Shown piece after piece: positions 1 to 8,267 of a DNA stretch of 64,000 nt (position 1 is the first letter of the stretch; each line of letters starts with the position of its first letter). The translations under genes and the position numbers were made by a program. Location of the stretch: NCBI GenBank assembly GCA_029203165.1, contig CP119308.1:620001-684000 (forward strand), given 5' to 3'. Below the pieces are notes generated by a model. It worked only from the letters and a program-made list of their open reading frames with translations, was not told where the DNA came from and made no database searches. Origin of the DNA: Candidatus Microbacterium colombiense. GTDB lineage: Bacteria > Actinomycetota > Actinomycetes > Actinomycetales > Microbacteriaceae.

Positions 1-39
1 CGCGGTCTTGAGATGCAGGGGCATGGCCCGTCCTTTCAT

Positions 40-74
40 TGCATACGTATGTGCTGATTATGACCGCGTATGCA
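40..74. promoter_or_regulatory. Candidate LacI-family operators upstream of the LacI gene
   Basis: TGCATACG occurs at 40-47, inside the perfect palindrome CATACGTATG (42-51). TGCATACGC occurs again in reverse orientation at 66-74. The same word recurs at 1185-1193 in front of the downstream operon. LacI-type repressors commonly bind such palindromes and autoregulate, so these are probable binding sites of the adjacent regulator; that link is inference. Confidence 0.5.
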
Positions 75-124
75 TTCCGGCGTCAAGGGCACTAGAATCC
101 GTTGAGTCGAGGGGGAGGCGCGAG

Positions 125-1129
125 ATGGTCGTCACGAGTCGTGATGTGGCCCGCCTGGCCGGCGTGTCCCAGCCCACCGTGTCGCGCGCCCTGCGCGACG
201 ATTCGCGGGTGTCCCAGGCCACGAAACTGCGGGTGCGCGAGGCGGCCCAGCTGCTGGGCTACGTGCCGAGCGAGGCCGGCCGCGCGCTGTCATCCGGCCG
301 CACCCGCCGCATCGGTCTGCTGCTGACCGATCTCGACAACCAGTTCTATTCGCACATCATCGCGCCGGTGCATCGCGAGCTCGAGAGCCTCGGCTACCAG
401 CTCATGCTGCACACCGAGAGCGCCGACAACGACACGATCGTCGAGCGGCTCCTCGCGAACGGGCTCGACGGTGTGATCCTCGCGACCACCACGGTCGAGT
501 CCTCCGCCCCCCTGCGCCTGAAGGATCGCGGCCTGCCGTTCGTGTACTTCAACCGCACCGGTGCGCTGATCGAGGCCGACGCGACCGTCGTCGATCCGGT
601 GCAGGGGTATCACGAGGCGGTCGACCGTGCCGTGGAGCTGGGCCACCGCCGCATCGGCGCGGTGCTCGGCCCGATCAACACCAGCACGGCGCAGGCGCGC
701 GAGTCGGCGCTGCGCGATGCCCTGCGTGCACATGGTCTGGCACTGACCGAGGCCGGCACCCGCAAGGTGCCGAACTACAGCGCCGACGAGGGAGAGAAGG
801 CCGCGGCCGCTCTGCTCGCCGAGGACGACCGCCCGACACTGCTGTTCTGCGGCAACGACGTGGTGGCGTACGGCGTGCTGAACGCCGCGCATCGCGCGGG
901 TCTGCGGGTGCCGGAGGATCTCTCGGTCGTCGGGTTCGACGACCTCCCCGAGGCGGCCTGGCCGATCGTCGACCTCGCCACGGTCGGCTACGACATCGCC
1001 GGCATGGCATCGGCGGCCGCCGACCTCATCGTGCGGCGCATCGAGGACCGCGAGGCGCCCATCGAGAACCAGCGCTTCGCATCGGCCTTCGTACCGCGCA
1101 GCACGCTGGCGCGCGCGCGCGCCGTCTGA
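125..1129 (+). CDS. LacI family transcriptional regulator
   Basis: Sugar- or metabolite-responsive DNA-binding repressor. The ATG at 125 is chosen because the HTH signature (SRDVARLAGVSQPTVSRALR) starts a few residues later, as usual in the family; a longer frame upstream would add an unrelated leader that overlaps the operator-like sites. About 334 residues, the normal LacI length, with the periplasmic-binding-like effector domain following (GLLLTDLDNQFY near the domain start, VVGFDDLPEAAWP near the end). It lies 134 bp upstream of the SnoaL/cupin/nitrilase operon on the same strand, and similar candidate operators precede both, so it probably controls that operon. The ligand is unknown. Confidence 0.9.
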   Translation: MVVTSRDVARLAGVSQPTVSRALRDDSRVSQATKLRVREAAQLLGYVPSEAGRALSSGRTRRIGLLLTDLDNQFYSHIIAPVHRELESLGYQLMLHTESADNDTIVERLLANGLDGVILATTTVESSAPLRLKDRGLPFVYFNRTGALIEADATVVDPVQGYHEAVDRAVELGHRRIGAVLGPINTSTAQARESALRDALRAHGLALTEAGTRKVPNYSADEGEKAAAALLAEDDRPTLLFCGNDVVAYGVLNAAHRAGLRVPEDLSVVGFDDLPEAAWPIVDLATVGYDIAGMASAAADLIVRRIEDREAPIENQRFASAFVPRSTLARARAV

Positions 1130-1184
1130 CCCTCCGCCACGAAATGACCACCGTGTGCGCTGAGTCGACTCTTGCGCTCTATTG

Positions 1185-1198
1185 TGCATACGCATACA
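1185..1198. promoter_or_regulatory. Candidate LacI-type operator of the SnoaL/cupin/nitrilase operon
   Basis: TGCATACGCATACA shares the nine-base word TGCATACGC with the site at 66-74 upstream of the LacI gene. It lies 66 bp before the GTG start of the first operon gene, a typical repressor position. Confidence 0.45.
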
Positions 1199-1263
1199 CT
1201 GACGAAAACGAAGCCTGCGATCACCGATGAACCGCAGACTCGGATCTCGAAGGAGTGAAAAGC

Positions 1264-2244
1264 GTGTCTCTCGACCCGGTCGCCTATCTGCCGTACAAGG
1301 ACCCCGACGATTTCATCCGTGAAGTCACCGACCTGATCTGGGTCGACCGGTCGATCCACTACATCCGCGAGAACTACGAGCCCGACTCGATCGTGCACGG
1401 CGGTCTCGGCACCTCATCGAACCGTGACGAGGTCATCGAGGGATCGCTCATGCGCATCTCCGCGACGCCCGACCGCACCGGTCAGGCGGAAGACGTGATC
1501 TGGGAGGCCCGCGGCGACGACGCGTTCCTCAGCTCGCATCTCGTGCTCTCCGGGCACCTCCAGACGGGTGAGTTCAGCCGCACGATCGCGAACTGCCTTT
1601 ACCGCCGCGGCCGCATGGTCGAGGAGTGGGTGGTGCGCGACACGCTCGCCGGTCCCCTCTCCCGCGGGGAGGACCTCGACGAGGTCGCCAGCAGGCAGAC
1701 CTTCCGCGGCTTCTCCGGTTCGTGGAACGAGCCGGCTCCGGCCGATCCCGTCGCGCAGGGCGACTCCGGTGTGCGCCCCGACGATCACCGTGCCGAGGTG
1801 GAGACGGTCATCGACCTGATCCAGACCGTCTGGAACGACCGCGACCTGCAGAAGGTCGAGAAGTTCTTCGACCGCGACCTGGTGCTGCTCACGGTCGGCA
1901 ACCGCCTGGTGATCCGGCCCGAGGGCTACCGCCGCGCGCTGCTGCGCCTGTTGGAGTCGTTCCCGGGCGGACAGTTCGAGATCCGTGACATCCAGACCAA
2001 CTACGACGTGCGCTACGCGGGGCTCCGCGTGGCCGTGGTGTGGAAGTTCACCGGTGCCTACAACGGCGTGCCGAACTACGGTCCGCTCACCGGCAAGCCG
2101 GTCGACATCATCGGCATCTCGCAGTTCACGTTCCACCAGGGAGCGCTCGTCAAGGAAGTGCGCCTGTGGGACGACATCGCGGTGCGCGCCCAGATCCAAG
2201 GCCAGCGCGGCGATGAGCCCGTGGCCTTCAGCAACATCTACTGA
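1264..2244 (+). CDS. Double SnoaL-like (NTF2-fold) domain protein
   Basis: The protein has two NTF2-like halves. The N-terminal half is roughly residues 10-140 (DLIWVDRSIHYIRENY, then AANCLYRRG-type strands). The second half, roughly 175-325, starts with an ester-cyclase-like helix (IDLIQTVWNDRDLQKVEKFF). SnoaL-like proteins are small-molecule cyclases, isomerases or binding proteins; the substrate cannot be read here. The GTG at 1264 is preferred because AGGAG ends eight bases before it, whereas the GTG at 1255 lies inside that ribosome site. It is the first gene of an operon with a bicupin and a nitrilase-fold amidase, suggesting a step in degradation of a small amide or cyclic compound. 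Confidence 0.7.
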   Translation: MSLDPVAYLPYKDPDDFIREVTDLIWVDRSIHYIRENYEPDSIVHGGLGTSSNRDEVIEGSLMRISATPDRTGQAEDVIWEARGDDAFLSSHLVLSGHLQTGEFSRTIANCLYRRGRMVEEWVVRDTLAGPLSRGEDLDEVASRQTFRGFSGSWNEPAPADPVAQGDSGVRPDDHRAEVETVIDLIQTVWNDRDLQKVEKFFDRDLVLLTVGNRLVIRPEGYRRALLRLLESFPGGQFEIRDIQTNYDVRYAGLRVAVVWKFTGAYNGVPNYGPLTGKPVDIIGISQFTFHQGALVKEVRLWDDIAVRAQIQGQRGDEPVAFSNIY

Positions 2245-2274
2245 TCACCTCAAGATCACCAAGGAGAAGAAGAA

Positions 2275-3444
2275 ATGAGCAACGCCATCGTCGACGCGAC
2301 CGACGTCATCGTCGACGCGAACGAGATCGAGCGACGGACCATCCGCCGCACCGACTGGGTGCCGTGCAACTCGGCGTTCATCGACTGCCGCACCCCGGGA
2401 TCGGACCGCAAGGAGAACTACTCCTTCATCGGGGCCGGCGTCTCGCAGAACGCGAACCAGTACGTGAACCTCGAGGTCAACCACGGGTTCAACACGGGAG
2501 CGGCGGGCATGCCCAACGGCATCTCGAACAACCTCCACCTGCACTTCACCGCGGAGGTCTTCATCAACCTCGGTGGCGAGTTCCGCCTCCGCTGGGGCGT
2601 GGACGGCAAGCAGGGCGAGTACATCAGCCATGACGGCGACATCGTCACGATCCCCACGTGGATCTTCCGCGGCTTCACGAACGAGGGTCTGGATGACGGC
2701 ATCCTCTACACGGTGCTCGGTCGCGACGACAACGGCGGCATCATCTGGGGACCGTCGGTGCTCCGCGAGGCGGAGTCGTACGGTCTGCACCTCACGGCCG
2801 ACAACCAGCTGATCGACACCGTCGCCGGTGACGTGCTGCCCGACGACGTGGCGCTGATCAAGCCGATGAAGCAGCACTACATCGACGAGCTCACGACGTA
2901 CTCGCTGGAAGACATGCGCTCGCGGGTCATCCAGCCGGGCGACCGCAAGTACTCCTCGGCTGCGCTGCTGTGCGCAGCGGTCGACGGGGGCCGGGTCGAA
3001 CTCGCCACCGCCATCGGCTACGGCATGAGCGAGAACCGCCGTCAGGTGCCGAACGTGCACGAACCCCACTCGTTCAACCTCGCCTGGGTGCGTGCTGAGG
3101 CCGGTCAGGGCGTGCTGCGCCACCGCCACGACAAGACGCAGGCGCTGCTGTTCAAGACCGGGCGCTGGGAGGTCACGCTCAACGATGACTCGTCGACGAC
3201 AGTCACGCTCGGTGCCGGCGACACGTTCTCGGTGCCCGAGGGCGCCTGGCGTTCGTACGTCTGCGTCGAGGGCGATGAGACCGGCACGGGCACGGTGCTC
3301 GTGATCAACGGCGGCGACGACCGCGTCTACCTCGAGTGGGCCCCCGAGGTCGTCGCGGCCGCCGCGGCCGCCGACTGGACCATCGATCCCAACGGGTACC
3401 TGGCGCCGCTCGGAGTGATGGTCACCGCGACCGAAGATGACTGA
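2275..3444 (+). CDS. Bicupin domain protein
   Basis: 389 residues. Two cupin-like modules are visible. One is around residues 90-150 (NNLHLHFTAEVFINLGGEFRLRWG, a metal-site-like HxH followed by E). The other is around 275-345 (GVLRHRHDKTQALLFKTGRWEV, then GDTFSVPEGAWRSY). The second carries an HRH plus a later conserved P/G turn, suggesting a bound metal. Bicupins act as dioxygenases, decarboxylases or isomerases; the reaction is not identifiable. AAGGAG lies just upstream of the ATG. Its last bases overlap the start of the nitrilase-family gene at 3437, so the two are translationally coupled. Confidence 0.7.
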   Translation: MSNAIVDATDVIVDANEIERRTIRRTDWVPCNSAFIDCRTPGSDRKENYSFIGAGVSQNANQYVNLEVNHGFNTGAAGMPNGISNNLHLHFTAEVFINLGGEFRLRWGVDGKQGEYISHDGDIVTIPTWIFRGFTNEGLDDGILYTVLGRDDNGGIIWGPSVLREAESYGLHLTADNQLIDTVAGDVLPDDVALIKPMKQHYIDELTTYSLEDMRSRVIQPGDRKYSSAALLCAAVDGGRVELATAIGYGMSENRRQVPNVHEPHSFNLAWVRAEAGQGVLRHRHDKTQALLFKTGRWEVTLNDDSSTTVTLGAGDTFSVPEGAWRSYVCVEGDETGTGTVLVINGGDDRVYLEWAPEVVAAAAAADWTIDPNGYLAPLGVMVTATEDD

Positions 3445-4237
3445 TTCACTGCGCCTCGCTGCGCTGTCGCCCGAGATCGTGCTCGGAGACGTCGAGGGAA
3501 ACCTCGGTCGTCTCCGTGACGCGATCGCGGCGGCGGCGCGGCGGGGCGCGCACCTGATCGTGCTGCCCGAGTTGGCCACGGGCGGGTACGTGTTCACGGA
3601 CCGCGCCGAAGCCACGGCATCCGCCCTCACCCGCGATGATCCGCGCTGGGCGGATCTGCACGACGCCATCCCGGAGGGTGCGGTCGTCGTGGTGGGCTAC
3701 GCGGAGCGCGCGGATGACGGGCTCTTCAACACGGCCGCGGTACTGACGCGCGACGGCCGCCTCGCCGACTACCGCAAGTCGCATCTCTGGGGCGCCGAGA
3801 AGCTCGTGTTCGACGAGGGCTCGGAGGCCGGTCTCGTGGTCGATGCTCCGTTCGGCAGGCTCGGCGTCGCCCTCTGCTACGACAACGAGTTCCCCGAGGT
3901 GCCGCGCAGGCTGGCCCTCGCCGGTGCCGATGTTCTGGCGCTCCCGGTCAACTGGCCGCTGGTGCCGAGGCCCGCGGGCGAGCATGCACCCGAACTCATC
4001 CAGGCCATGGCCGCCGCGCGCTCGTCGCGACTGCCCATCGTGATCGCGGATCGCTGGGGGTCCGAGCGCGGCGTCGACTGGACCGACGGCACGGCGATCA
4101 TCGACGAGCAGGGGTGGATCGTCGCGTTCCGGGCGGTCATGGGTGCGACGGCCACCGTCTCGCTCGCCGCGGTGCGTGAGAAGTCGCTACCGCCGCACAA
4201 CGACCTGTTCGCCGACCGTCGGGCCGACCTGTACTGA
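3437..4237 (+). CDS. Carbon-nitrogen hydrolase (nitrilase superfamily)
   Basis: Cytoplasmic amidase or nitrilase-fold hydrolase cleaving a non-peptide C-N bond. The catalytic triad is visible: E45 in VLPELATGG, K114 in DYRKSHLW and C147 in LGVALCYDNEF. At 266 residues it is close to the usual length. It overlaps the bicupin stop by eight bases and is the last gene of the LacI-linked operon. A probable role is releasing ammonia or an acid from an amide made or opened by the preceding enzymes; the substrate is inferred only from operon logic. Confidence 0.88.
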   Translation: MTDSLRLAALSPEIVLGDVEGNLGRLRDAIAAAARRGAHLIVLPELATGGYVFTDRAEATASALTRDDPRWADLHDAIPEGAVVVVGYAERADDGLFNTAAVLTRDGRLADYRKSHLWGAEKLVFDEGSEAGLVVDAPFGRLGVALCYDNEFPEVPRRLALAGADVLALPVNWPLVPRPAGEHAPELIQAMAAARSSRLPIVIADRWGSERGVDWTDGTAIIDEQGWIVAFRAVMGATATVSLAAVREKSLPPHNDLFADRRADLY

Positions 4238-4264
4238 CGCGTTCGTCCGTTGTCGGCTCGCGGC

Positions 4265-4340
4265 GTCGGGAGGAGAACTCAGCGTGGGGAGGAGCATCCA
4301 TCCCCTGAGTTCCTCCCCACGACGTGAACTCCTCCCGAAC
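4265..4340. repeat. Convergent-gene dyad with repeated GGGAGGA word; possible terminator
   Basis: Between two converging genes. GGGAGGAGAACTCAG (4268-4282) and GTGGGGAGGA (4284-4293) face CTGAGTTCCTCCCCAC (4305-4320) and GTGAACTCCTCCC (4324-4336). One word therefore occurs twice in each orientation. It could fold into a long hairpin and act as a bidirectional terminator. It has the same design as the elements at 6733, 7741, 17700, 47226 and 60109. Confidence 0.6.
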
Positions 4341-4348
4341 CCGGCCGC

Positions 4349-5275
4349 TCAGTCGGCCGCCGATCGCCCTTCGTGCTCGGGGAGTCGCTCGCGCAGCATC
4401 CGCTCCGCCAACTCGGCGAGACGCTGCGTGGCGGGTGAGAGCAGCATTCCCTCGCGCTGCACCAGAGCGATCGTGTCGTGCATCGGCTCGGCGAACGGGA
4501 AGGTGCGGATGCCGGCCGGGAACGCGTCGGACTCGGCGATCGACCGCGACACGATCGTGTCGGCGGTGCCGGCCGCGACCAGGCTCAGCGCCGTCTCGAC
4601 GTGCTCGACCTCGACCGCGGGGTCCAACGGGAGGCCACGTAGGCGTGCCCGTTCGAGCAGCTGCCGCCGGGTCGGGTCGTCCCATCCGGCGAAGGCGTCG
4701 TAGAGCACGAGCTTGGCGGCAGAGACCTCGTCGATCGTGACCGGCCCGGCTTTCCGTGGGCGGGTGGCCGAGGCGTAGAGCACCTCGTCGCGGAAGAGCG
4801 GGCGCACCTGCAGGCCGTCCTCATCGACGGGCAGCACCAGCAGCCCCGCTTCGAGCTCGCCGTTCGCGATCGAGCGCGCGACGTGTGCGGAGTTGATGCC
4901 GACCAGCCGCAACCGCACATTCGGATGCCGGTGGTGGAACGTCTCGGCGAGGTCGGCGAGCGCGTAGTAGGCCGCGTTGCGCAGCACCCCGAAGGTGCAG
5001 GTGCCGCGGTCGAGCGACGTCAGCGCCTGGATCGTGTCGATGCCGTTCTGCACCGCGCTCACGGCCTGGGTCGCGTGCGGGCGCAGTTCGATCGCCGCCG
5101 CCGTCGGCACCAGGCGCCGGCTTCCCCGCGTGAAGAGCGCGACCCCGAGCTCGCGCTCGAGACGGGCGACGAGCTCCGACACCGAGGCCTGGGTCAGGTC
5201 GAGGTGCGCGGCGGCGGCGGTGAAGGAACCGTGCTCGAGGGCTGCGAGGAAGGCGCTCAACTGTGTGATGGTCAC
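4349..5275 (-). CDS. LysR family transcriptional regulator
   Basis: The N-terminal winged HTH is clear (QLSAFLAALEHGSFTAAAAHLDLTQASVSELVARLERELGVALF), followed by a substrate-binding domain to residue ~300. The GTG at 5275 is used; a TTG two codons earlier is possible. It is divergent from the HisD-family gene at 5352 with a 76-bp intergenic region carrying a LysR-type dyad, so it most likely activates that gene in response to a pathway intermediate. Confidence 0.88.
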   Translation of the reverse strand: MTITQLSAFLAALEHGSFTAAAAHLDLTQASVSELVARLERELGVALFTRGSRRLVPTAAAIELRPHATQAVSAVQNGIDTIQALTSLDRGTCTFGVLRNAAYYALADLAETFHHRHPNVRLRLVGINSAHVARSIANGELEAGLLVLPVDEDGLQVRPLFRDEVLYASATRPRKAGPVTIDEVSAAKLVLYDAFAGWDDPTRRQLLERARLRGLPLDPAVEVEHVETALSLVAAGTADTIVSRSIAESDAFPAGIRTFPFAEPMHDTIALVQREGMLLSPATQRLAELAERMLRERLPEHEGRSAAD

Positions 5276-5286
5276 AACCAATGGTA

Positions 5287-5318
5287 AACCCGATGGATAG
5301 CCTCGTACTATCTGGGTT
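5287..5318. promoter_or_regulatory. LysR-type operator between lysR and hisD-like gene
   Basis: Nested inverted repeat: AACCC (5287-5291) and GATAG (5296-5300) face CTATC (5308-5312) and GGGTT (5314-5318). The inner arms are separated by seven bases. This fits the interrupted dyads bound by LysR proteins in divergent promoters. Confidence 0.5.
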
Positions 5319-5351
5319 GTCCCTGGATTGCTCCGGTTCTAGCCTTCCTGC

Positions 5352-6668
5352 ATGCGTTACTCCTCAGCAGTCCTCTCTCGCCTCGACGGCGCGTTCCACC
5401 ACCTCAAGACCCCGCTCATCGATGCGCCGGCCGCACAGCGGGATCCGGCCGTGATCGAGACCGTCACGGCGATGCTCGCCGACATCCGCGAGCGGGGGAT
5501 GGATGCCGTGCTCGACCACGCCCGGAAGCTCGACAACTACCAGGGCGCCGACATCGAGCTCACCGCCGAGCAGATCGCGACGAGCGGCGACCGCCTCGCG
5601 CCCGACCTCCGCGCGGCGATCGAGCTCGGCGCTGCGCGCACCCAGGCCTTCGCCCGCGCCTCGCGCGAGCACCTCACCGACTTCGAGACCGAGTTCGTGC
5701 CCGGCATCGTCACGGGTGCGAAGTACATCCCGGTCGCGCGCGTCGGCGCCTACCTCCCCGCCGGACGCTTCCCGCTCACGGCGAGTGCATTCATGACGGT
5801 CGGCGTGGCCAAGGCCGCGGGTGTGCCCACGGTGATCGCGTGCACGCCGCCGCAGCCGGATGGTGGAGCGAACGACGCCGTCGTCTATGCCGCACATCTC
5901 TCCGGCGTCGACCGGGTGTTCGTGATCGGCGGCGTGCAGGCGCTCGCCGCAATGGCCTACGGGCTGCTCGGCGACCTTCCCGTCGACATGCTCGTGGGCG
6001 CGGGCAACGCCTTCGTGGCCGAGGCGAAGCGTCAACTGTTCGGCACGGTCGCGATCGACCTGCTCGCCGGGCCCAGCGAGGTCGCGGTGATCTCAGACGA
6101 GACCGCCGACCCGGAGCTCGTCGCTGCCGATCTGCTGGGCCAGGCCGAGCACGGCCCGAACTCACCGGCCGCGCTGGTCACCACCTCGGAGGAGCACGGA
6201 CGCGCAGTGATCGCCGCGATCGACCGGCAGCTCGAGACCCTCGCCACCGCCGAGATCGCCGGCGCCGCGTGGCGCGACTACGGCGTCGTGACGGTCGCCA
6301 CGGACCGGGAGACCGCGGCCGCGCTCATGGACGACCTGGCCCCCGAGCACCTCGAACTGCTCACCGCCGACGACGACTGGTACCACGAGCGCCTGCGCAA
6401 CTACGGCTCGATCTTCCTCGGGCCCTGGAGCACGGTGGCCTACTCCGACAAGGGCATGGCCGGTACCAACCACGTGCTGCCGACGGCCGGGGGTGCCAAG
6501 CACAGCGCCGGGCTCTCGGTCTCGCGGTTCCTGAAGCCGCTGACGTACCAGCGCATCACCCGACAGGCGACGCCGGAACTCGCCCACGCCGTGCAGGTGA
6601 TCTCCGACTCGGAGGGCATGGCCGCGCACAGCGCCACCGCCACGCTGCGCCTCGCCGCGTTCGAGTAG
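5352..6668 (+). CDS. Histidinol dehydrogenase family protein (orphan, probably catabolic)
   Basis: 438 residues, the HisD length. Family signatures are present: VARVGAYLPAGRFPLTASAFM, the GPSEVAVISDETADPELVAADLLGQAEHG region, and the C-terminal MAGTNHVLPTAGGAKHSAGLSV. HisD-family enzymes carry out Zn- and NAD-dependent oxidation of an alcohol to an acid. There are no histidine biosynthesis genes nearby; the gene is divergent from a LysR regulator, and an SDR follows on the opposite strand. HisD paralogs in such contexts (for example HpsN, a sulfopropanediol dehydrogenase) are catabolic, so a role other than histidine synthesis is more likely. No clear ribosome site was seen before the ATG. 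Confidence 0.8.
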   Translation: MRYSSAVLSRLDGAFHHLKTPLIDAPAAQRDPAVIETVTAMLADIRERGMDAVLDHARKLDNYQGADIELTAEQIATSGDRLAPDLRAAIELGAARTQAFARASREHLTDFETEFVPGIVTGAKYIPVARVGAYLPAGRFPLTASAFMTVGVAKAAGVPTVIACTPPQPDGGANDAVVYAAHLSGVDRVFVIGGVQALAAMAYGLLGDLPVDMLVGAGNAFVAEAKRQLFGTVAIDLLAGPSEVAVISDETADPELVAADLLGQAEHGPNSPAALVTTSEEHGRAVIAAIDRQLETLATAEIAGAAWRDYGVVTVATDRETAAALMDDLAPEHLELLTADDDWYHERLRNYGSIFLGPWSTVAYSDKGMAGTNHVLPTAGGAKHSAGLSVSRFLKPLTYQRITRQATPELAHAVQVISDSEGMAAHSATATLRLAAFE

Positions 6669-6679
6669 GCCGCGCCGCG

Positions 6680-6724
6680 GCATCCGTCGCCCCGGCATCC
6701 GTCGCCCCGGCATCCGTCGCCCAC
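6680..6724. repeat. Three tandem copies of a 15-base repeat
   Basis: GGCATCCGTCGCCCC is repeated at 6680, 6695 and 6710, the last copy with one change at its end, just after the HisD-like stop codon. It lies directly beside the palindromic element at 6733. Confidence 0.8.
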
Positions 6725-6732
6725 GGCGCGCA

Positions 6733-6804
6733 GGATGCAGGGAGAAACACAGGATGCAGGGAGGATCGCCGTGATCCTCCCTGCATCCGTCACTTCTCCC
6801 TGCA
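6733..6804. repeat. Nested palindromic intergenic element, copy 1
   Basis: Forward words GGATGCAGGGAGAAA (6733) and GGATGCAGGGAGGAT (6752) face ATCCTCCCTGCATCC (6774) and TTCTCCCTGCA (6794). The inner arms form a 15-bp perfect stem. A second copy with the same word order and nearly the same spacing lies at 7741, on the other side of the SDR gene. It could act as a terminator for the converging hisD-like and SDR genes. Confidence 0.8.
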
Positions 6805-6854
6805 CCGCGACCGCCCGGCACCACCGGCCCGGCACCAGCGGGTCGCGCGCGGGG

Positions 6855-7607
6855 TCAGAGGGCGGTGTAGCCGCCGTCGACCAGGTGGTAGCTGCCGGTG
6901 ATGAAGCTCGCAGCGTCGCTGGCGAGGAAGGCGATGAGGTTCGCGACCTCGTCGGCCTGTCCGAGGCGTCCGATCGGGTGCTTGCTCACGAGGAAGCTCT
7001 TGGCGTCCTCGCCCATGTTCGCCAGCAACGGGGTGTCGATGAAGCCGGGGCCGACCGAGTTCACGCGCACGCCCTGTGCCGAGTACTCCAGCGCGGCGGA
7101 CTTCGTCATTCCGACCACGCCGTGCTTGGCCGTGACGTAGGCGGGGGAGTTCGCGAAGCCGACGCTGCCGAGGATCGAAGCGATGTTCACGACCGACCCG
7201 CCGCCGTTCGCAAGGATCGAGGGGATCTGCGCTTTCATGTTGCGGAAGACGGCGTTGAGGTTGATCGCGATGACCTTGTCCCAGGCCCCGTCGTCGTACT
7301 CGGCGGTGGGGGCGGATGCTCCGCCGATGCCGGCATTGTTGACGCCGATGCGCAGCGGGGCGAGGGTGTTCGCGAGCTCGACGGACGAGGCGATCCAGTC
7401 CCTGTCGGTCGCGTCTCCCACGGATGCCTCGGCGATGCCGCCGGCGGCGCGGATCTCGTCGACGACCGCGTTCGCGTGCTCCGCGTTCAGGTCGTTCACG
7501 ACGACGGAGGCGCCGTTGCGGGCGAGCAGGAGGGCGGTCGAGCGTCCGATTCCGCTGCCCGCTCCCGTCACGATCGCTGAGCGGTTCGAGACGTCGTACT
7601 GAGCCAC
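6855..7607 (-). CDS. Short-chain dehydrogenase/reductase (classical SDR)
   Basis: NAD(P)-dependent oxidoreductase of about 250 residues. The cofactor motif TGAGSGIG is near the N-terminus, followed by NNAG, the catalytic S in NIASILGS and Y-x3-K in YVTAK. The C-terminus (GSYHLVDGGYTAL) is typical. The GTG at 7607 is preferred over the GTG at 7619 because GGAG lies seven bases before it. It is convergent with the HisD-like gene. It may oxidise or reduce an alcohol in the same pathway, but nothing in the sequence fixes the substrate. Confidence 0.88.
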   Translation of the reverse strand: MAQYDVSNRSAIVTGAGSGIGRSTALLLARNGASVVVNDLNAEHANAVVDEIRAAGGIAEASVGDATDRDWIASSVELANTLAPLRIGVNNAGIGGASAPTAEYDDGAWDKVIAINLNAVFRNMKAQIPSILANGGGSVVNIASILGSVGFANSPAYVTAKHGVVGMTKSAALEYSAQGVRVNSVGPGFIDTPLLANMGEDAKSFLVSKHPIGRLGQADEVANLIAFLASDAASFITGSYHLVDGGYTAL

Positions 7608-7740
7608 GAGTGACTCCACTTCCGGGCGGGCGCGGTGCCGGGAGATCTTCTCGGACGGTCCGTCCTTCTCTCCAGCCTACGCCCGGAATCGGGTGATGGA
7701 TTCACGTGAATGAAATTTCGAAGGCCTTGTCGACCGTGCG

Positions 7741-7812
7741 GGATGCAGGGAGAAAGAGTGGATGCCGGGCGGATGCGCGCGTTTCTCCCGGCATCCGTCA
7801 CTTCTCCCTGCA
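7741..7812. repeat. Nested palindromic intergenic element, copy 2
   Basis: GGATGCAGGGAGAAA (7741) and GGATGCCGGGCGGAT (7760) face TTTCTCCCGGCATCC (7782) and TTCTCCCTGCA (7802). The outer words and the GTCAC spacer are identical to copy 1 at 6733. In the inner arm the A-to-C change is matched by T-to-G on the other side, so pairing is kept. Unlike copy 1 it lies between divergent genes, so it cannot be only a transcript terminator. Confidence 0.8.
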
Positions 7813-7878
7813 GGGCGAGCAGGTTTTCCAACACGTAGGGCTTGACACTGCATCCGCTCGGGCATAACGTACAACCAA

Positions 7879-8265
7879 ATGGTTTCACAAAGAGAACTGA
7901 GCGAAGCGGAGGTCGACCGTGTGTTCCACGCATTGGCGACGTCGACCCGGCGCGACATCCTGCGTCGGACGATCGAGCGGGAGCAGTCCGTCTCGACCCT
8001 CGCCTCCGAATACGAGATGTCGTTCGCCGCGGTGCAGAAGCACGTCGCCGTGCTCGAGGCCGCGAACCTCATCGTCAAGCGCGCCGAGGGACGCGAGCGG
8101 CTCGTCCGCGCGAACCCCGAGATGATCGCCCGCGCCAGGGCGCTCCTCGCCCGATACGAAGAGCTGTGGCGGTCGCGCATCGCCCGACTCGACGACCTGC
8201 TGGCCGAGCCCGCGGGCCCCACCGACAACAACACCGACACCTCACGAATCGAACAAGGAGACTGA
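7879..8265 (+). CDS. ArsR/SmtB-type transcriptional regulator
   Basis: 128 residues with a winged HTH (FHALATSTRRDILRRTIEREQSVSTLASEYEMSFAAVQKHVAVLEAANLI). No cysteine metal site is visible. It belongs to the ArsR group commonly paired with AHSA1/SRPBCC proteins, and such a gene starts two bases after its stop codon. It probably represses its own operon; the inducer is unknown. Confidence 0.88.
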   Translation: MVSQRELSEAEVDRVFHALATSTRRDILRRTIEREQSVSTLASEYEMSFAAVQKHVAVLEAANLIVKRAEGRERLVRANPEMIARARALLARYEELWRSRIARLDDLLAEPAGPTDNNTDTSRIEQGD

Positions 8266-8267
8266 CA

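Noticed and set aside
5352..6668. Histidine biosynthesis hisD
   Set aside because: No other his genes adjoin it; a LysR regulator with its own dyad controls it and the neighbourhood is catabolic.
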